Positions 57,430 through 58,692 of a stretch of DNA of 58,692 nucleotides are shown piece after piece. The stretch is from the NCBI GenBank assembly GCA_900316115.1, contig ONBN01000030.1:1-58692 (forward strand), in the 5' to 3' direction. Both the position numbers and the translations under genes were made by a program. The notes below the pieces were generated by a model. The model was not told the origin of the DNA. It worked only from the letters and a program-made list of their open reading frames with translations, and ran no database searches. The stretch's first letter is position 1. Each line of letters begins with the position of its first letter. This DNA comes from an uncultured Eubacteriales bacterium. GTDB taxonomy: Bacteria > Bacillota > Clostridia > Lachnospirales > Lachnospiraceae.

Positions 57430-58125
57430 ATGAGTGAGAAATGTACTGCGATTGTTCTGGCAGCAGGCCAGGGGAAAAGAATGCACAGCAAAATACAGAA
57501 ACAGTTTCTGGAAATACAGGGATATCCGGTATTGTATTATTCGCTGCATTGTTTCCAGGAAAGCAGTATGATTCAGGATATCATTCTGGTAACAGGAGAA
57601 GATGTTATTTCCTATTGTAAAGAACAGATCGTGGATAAATATGCATTTTCAAAAGTTACCAGGATCATTCCTGGTGGAAAAGAACGGTATGATTCTGTAT
57701 ATGCAGGCCTGATGGCCTGTGATAATCCAGATTATGTGTTTATACATGACGGTGCAAGGCCATTTATTAATGAAGAGATTTTAAGAAGAGGTCTTCAGGC
57801 TGTGCGGGAAACAGGAGCCTGCGTGATCGGTATGCCGTCCAAGGATACCGTAAAGATCGCAGATCTTCAGGGAAATGTTCAGGAAACACCGGACAGGGAA
57901 CGTGTATGGACGATCCAGACACCCCAGATTTTTTCTTATCCTCTGATCTGCAGGGCGCATGAAAGTATCAGGAAAAAGGATATGAGTAAGGTGACGGATG
58001 ATGCCATGGTTGTGGAACAGGAAACCGGTGTGAAGGTACGTCTGGCCAGGGGATCGTACCAGAATATAAAGATCACAACTCCTGAGGATCTGAAGGCAGC
58101 ACAGGCATTTCTTCAGGAAAACTAA
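57430..58125 (+). CDS. ispD: 2-C-methyl-D-erythritol 4-phosphate cytidylyltransferase
   Basis: Third enzyme of the non-mevalonate (MEP) isoprenoid pathway, joining CTP and MEP. The 231-residue protein has the nucleotide loop VLAAGQGKRM with QKQFLEIQGYPVL, IHDGARPF, and TPQIFSYPLI, matching IspD. It starts one base after the tsaD stop. No clear terminator follows before the tRNA promoter. Confidence 0.95.
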   Translation: MSEKCTAIVLAAGQGKRMHSKIQKQFLEIQGYPVLYYSLHCFQESSMIQDIILVTGEDVISYCKEQIVDKYAFSKVTRIIPGGKERYDSVYAGLMACDNPDYVFIHDGARPFINEEILRRGLQAVRETGACVIGMPSKDTVKIADLQGNVQETPDRERVWTIQTPQIFSYPLICRAHESIRKKDMSKVTDDAMVVEQETGVKVRLARGSYQNIKITTPEDLKAAQAFLQEN

Positions 58126-58153
58126 AAAAGATTTGAAAAACTAAAAAATTGTG

Positions 58154-58182
58154 TTGACACAGTGAATGATTGGTGATAAGAT
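58154..58182 (+). promoter_or_regulatory. Promoter of tRNA-Ser(UGA)
   Basis: TTGACA (58154-58159), 17-base spacer, TAAGAT (58177-58182). A small 7-bp stem (CACTGAC/GTCAGTG, 58190-58212) lies in the leader. Confidence 0.8.
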
Positions 58183-58232
58183 AATCAGGCACTGACAGAG
58201 AAAAGGTCAGTGTGTGTATTTTATAAACATAT

Positions 58233-58318
58233 GGAGAGATATCGAAGTGGTCATAACGAGGCGGTCTTGAAAACCGTTTGTCCGCAAGGGCGCGTGGGTT
58301 CGAATCCCACTCTCTCCG
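58233..58318 (+). tRNA. tRNA-Ser (anticodon TGA)
   Basis: Class II tRNA of 86 bases. Acceptor GGAGAGA pairs with TCTCTCC, discriminator G. The anticodon loop CTTGAAA places TGA at 58268-58270. A long variable arm follows, and the T-loop is GTTCGAATC. CCA is not encoded. Confidence 0.97.
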
Positions 58319-58349
58319 CTTCTTACAGGGAAATAAAGTAAAAAAGTGC

Positions 58350-58378
58350 TTGACAAAGTATGACCTGTAAGTTATAAT
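58350..58378 (+). promoter_or_regulatory. Promoter of tRNA-Ser(GGA)
   Basis: Perfect TTGACA (58350-58355), 17-base spacer, perfect TATAAT (58373-58378). Confidence 0.88.
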
Positions 58379-58421
58379 GAATAACGCTTCATTTGTGAGA
58401 TGAAGAGTTGTAGGGCAATTT

Positions 58422-58511
58422 GGAGAAGTACCCAAGCTGGCCGAAGGGGCTCCCCTGGAAAGGGAGTAGGTCGTTAATAGCGGCGCGAGGGTTCAAATCC
58501 CTCCTTCTCCG
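58422..58511 (+). tRNA. tRNA-Ser (anticodon GGA)
   Basis: Class II tRNA of 90 bases. Acceptor GGAGAAG pairs with CTTCTCC, discriminator G. The anticodon stem CTCCC/GGGAG encloses loop CTGGAAA with GGA at 58457-58459. Long variable arm, T-loop GTTCAAATC. CCA not encoded. Confidence 0.97.
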
Positions 58512-58541
58512 TTTTGAATCTGAAATGATTCAAAAAAGTTG

Positions 58542-58570
58542 TTGACAAGGTGATATGATTATGATATAGT
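58542..58570 (+). promoter_or_regulatory. Probable rRNA operon promoter
   Basis: TTGACA (58542-58547), 17-base spacer, TATAGT (58565-58570), directly after the second tRNA-Ser. Confidence 0.75.
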
Positions 58571-58692
58571 AATCAAGTTGCTAAAAGACAACGATGAACA
58601 TTGATAACTAAACAGTGAAACACATACGATTCTCGAAAATTCTTTTTACACTACGATCACTGAACGAAGCAAAGCTGAGTTTAGTGAGAGTG
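58571..58692 (+). other. Probable 5' leader of an rRNA operon, cut by the window end
   Basis: The segment GAACATTGATAACTAAACAG resembles the boxA-containing leader and spacer sequences found before 16S rRNA in Firmicutes (compare ...TTGAAAACTGAACAA...). No mature 16S sequence is reached. Inferred from this motif, the strong promoter and the tRNA neighbours. Confidence 0.55.

Noticed and set aside
1-58692. Prophage or integrative element in the window
   Set aside because: No integrase, capsid, terminase, relaxase or conjugation genes; the only mobile element is the IS3 copy near the left edge.

Overview
The window looks like a chromosomal piece of a gut anaerobic Firmicute of the Lachnospiraceae type (Blautia/Ruminococcus-like). 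This is inferred from gene content and style: pyruvate formate-lyase with its activase, HPr kinase, ROK glucokinase, an iron-dependent alcohol dehydrogenase next to an aldehyde dehydrogenase, an EF-G-like GTPase fused to an NYN RNase domain, strong AGGAGG-type ribosome binding sites, and consensus sigma-A promoters with 17-bp spacing. No rRNA gene lies inside the window, so the genus is not proven.

Layout. 1-3575 is accessory DNA: a truncated WYL regulator, a possible PD-(D/E)XK nuclease and a small HAD phosphatase in one minus-strand operon, then an IS3-family element flanked on both sides by genes that lost their 5' ends. 3.6-6.9 kb is pflB-pflA. 7.1-14.6 kb is one huge sortase-anchored surface protein gene, now broken by two in-frame TAG codons and a frameshifting deletion. 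14.7-20.6 kb holds an NSS transporter, a MarR-MATE pair, and a convergent aldehyde/alcohol dehydrogenase operon. 20.9-28.1 kb holds the GTPase-NYN fusion with greA, a Na/Pi transporter behind TTTACA direct repeats that look like PhoP boxes, and a PhoB/PhoR-like pair whose response regulator lacks most of its receiver domain. 28.2-33 kb: nucleotidyltransferase, galE, a broken Rpn nuclease and a broken DUF1846 gene. 33-39.1 kb: ftsH, uvrC, hprK, glcK. 39.2-42 kb: a structured intergenic element and a class A penicillin-binding protein. 42.2-49.6 kb is a LacI-controlled catabolic locus (sugar ABC transporter, amidohydrolase, ROK kinase, creatinase-fold protein) whose transporter is wrecked. 49.8-58.1 kb is housekeeping: yigZ, a cyclophilin, tsaE-tsaB-rimI, a YfhO-like membrane protein, rnz-tsaD-ispD. 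The right edge carries two tRNA-Ser genes and what looks like the promoter and leader of an rRNA operon.

Two themes stand out. First, the GTPase-NYN fusion joins a ribosomal A-site binding module to a relative of the ribosome-associated RNase Rae1, suggesting a one-protein translation-surveillance machine. Second, an unusual number of non-essential genes are broken by internal deletions, frameshifts or nonsense codons (surface protein, response regulator, Rpn, DUF1846, ABC ATPase, permease, binding protein), while every housekeeping gene reads through cleanly. At two deletion junctions the same bases can be read as conserved sequence of both flanking parts, which suggests deletion between short direct repeats; assembly error is the main alternative.
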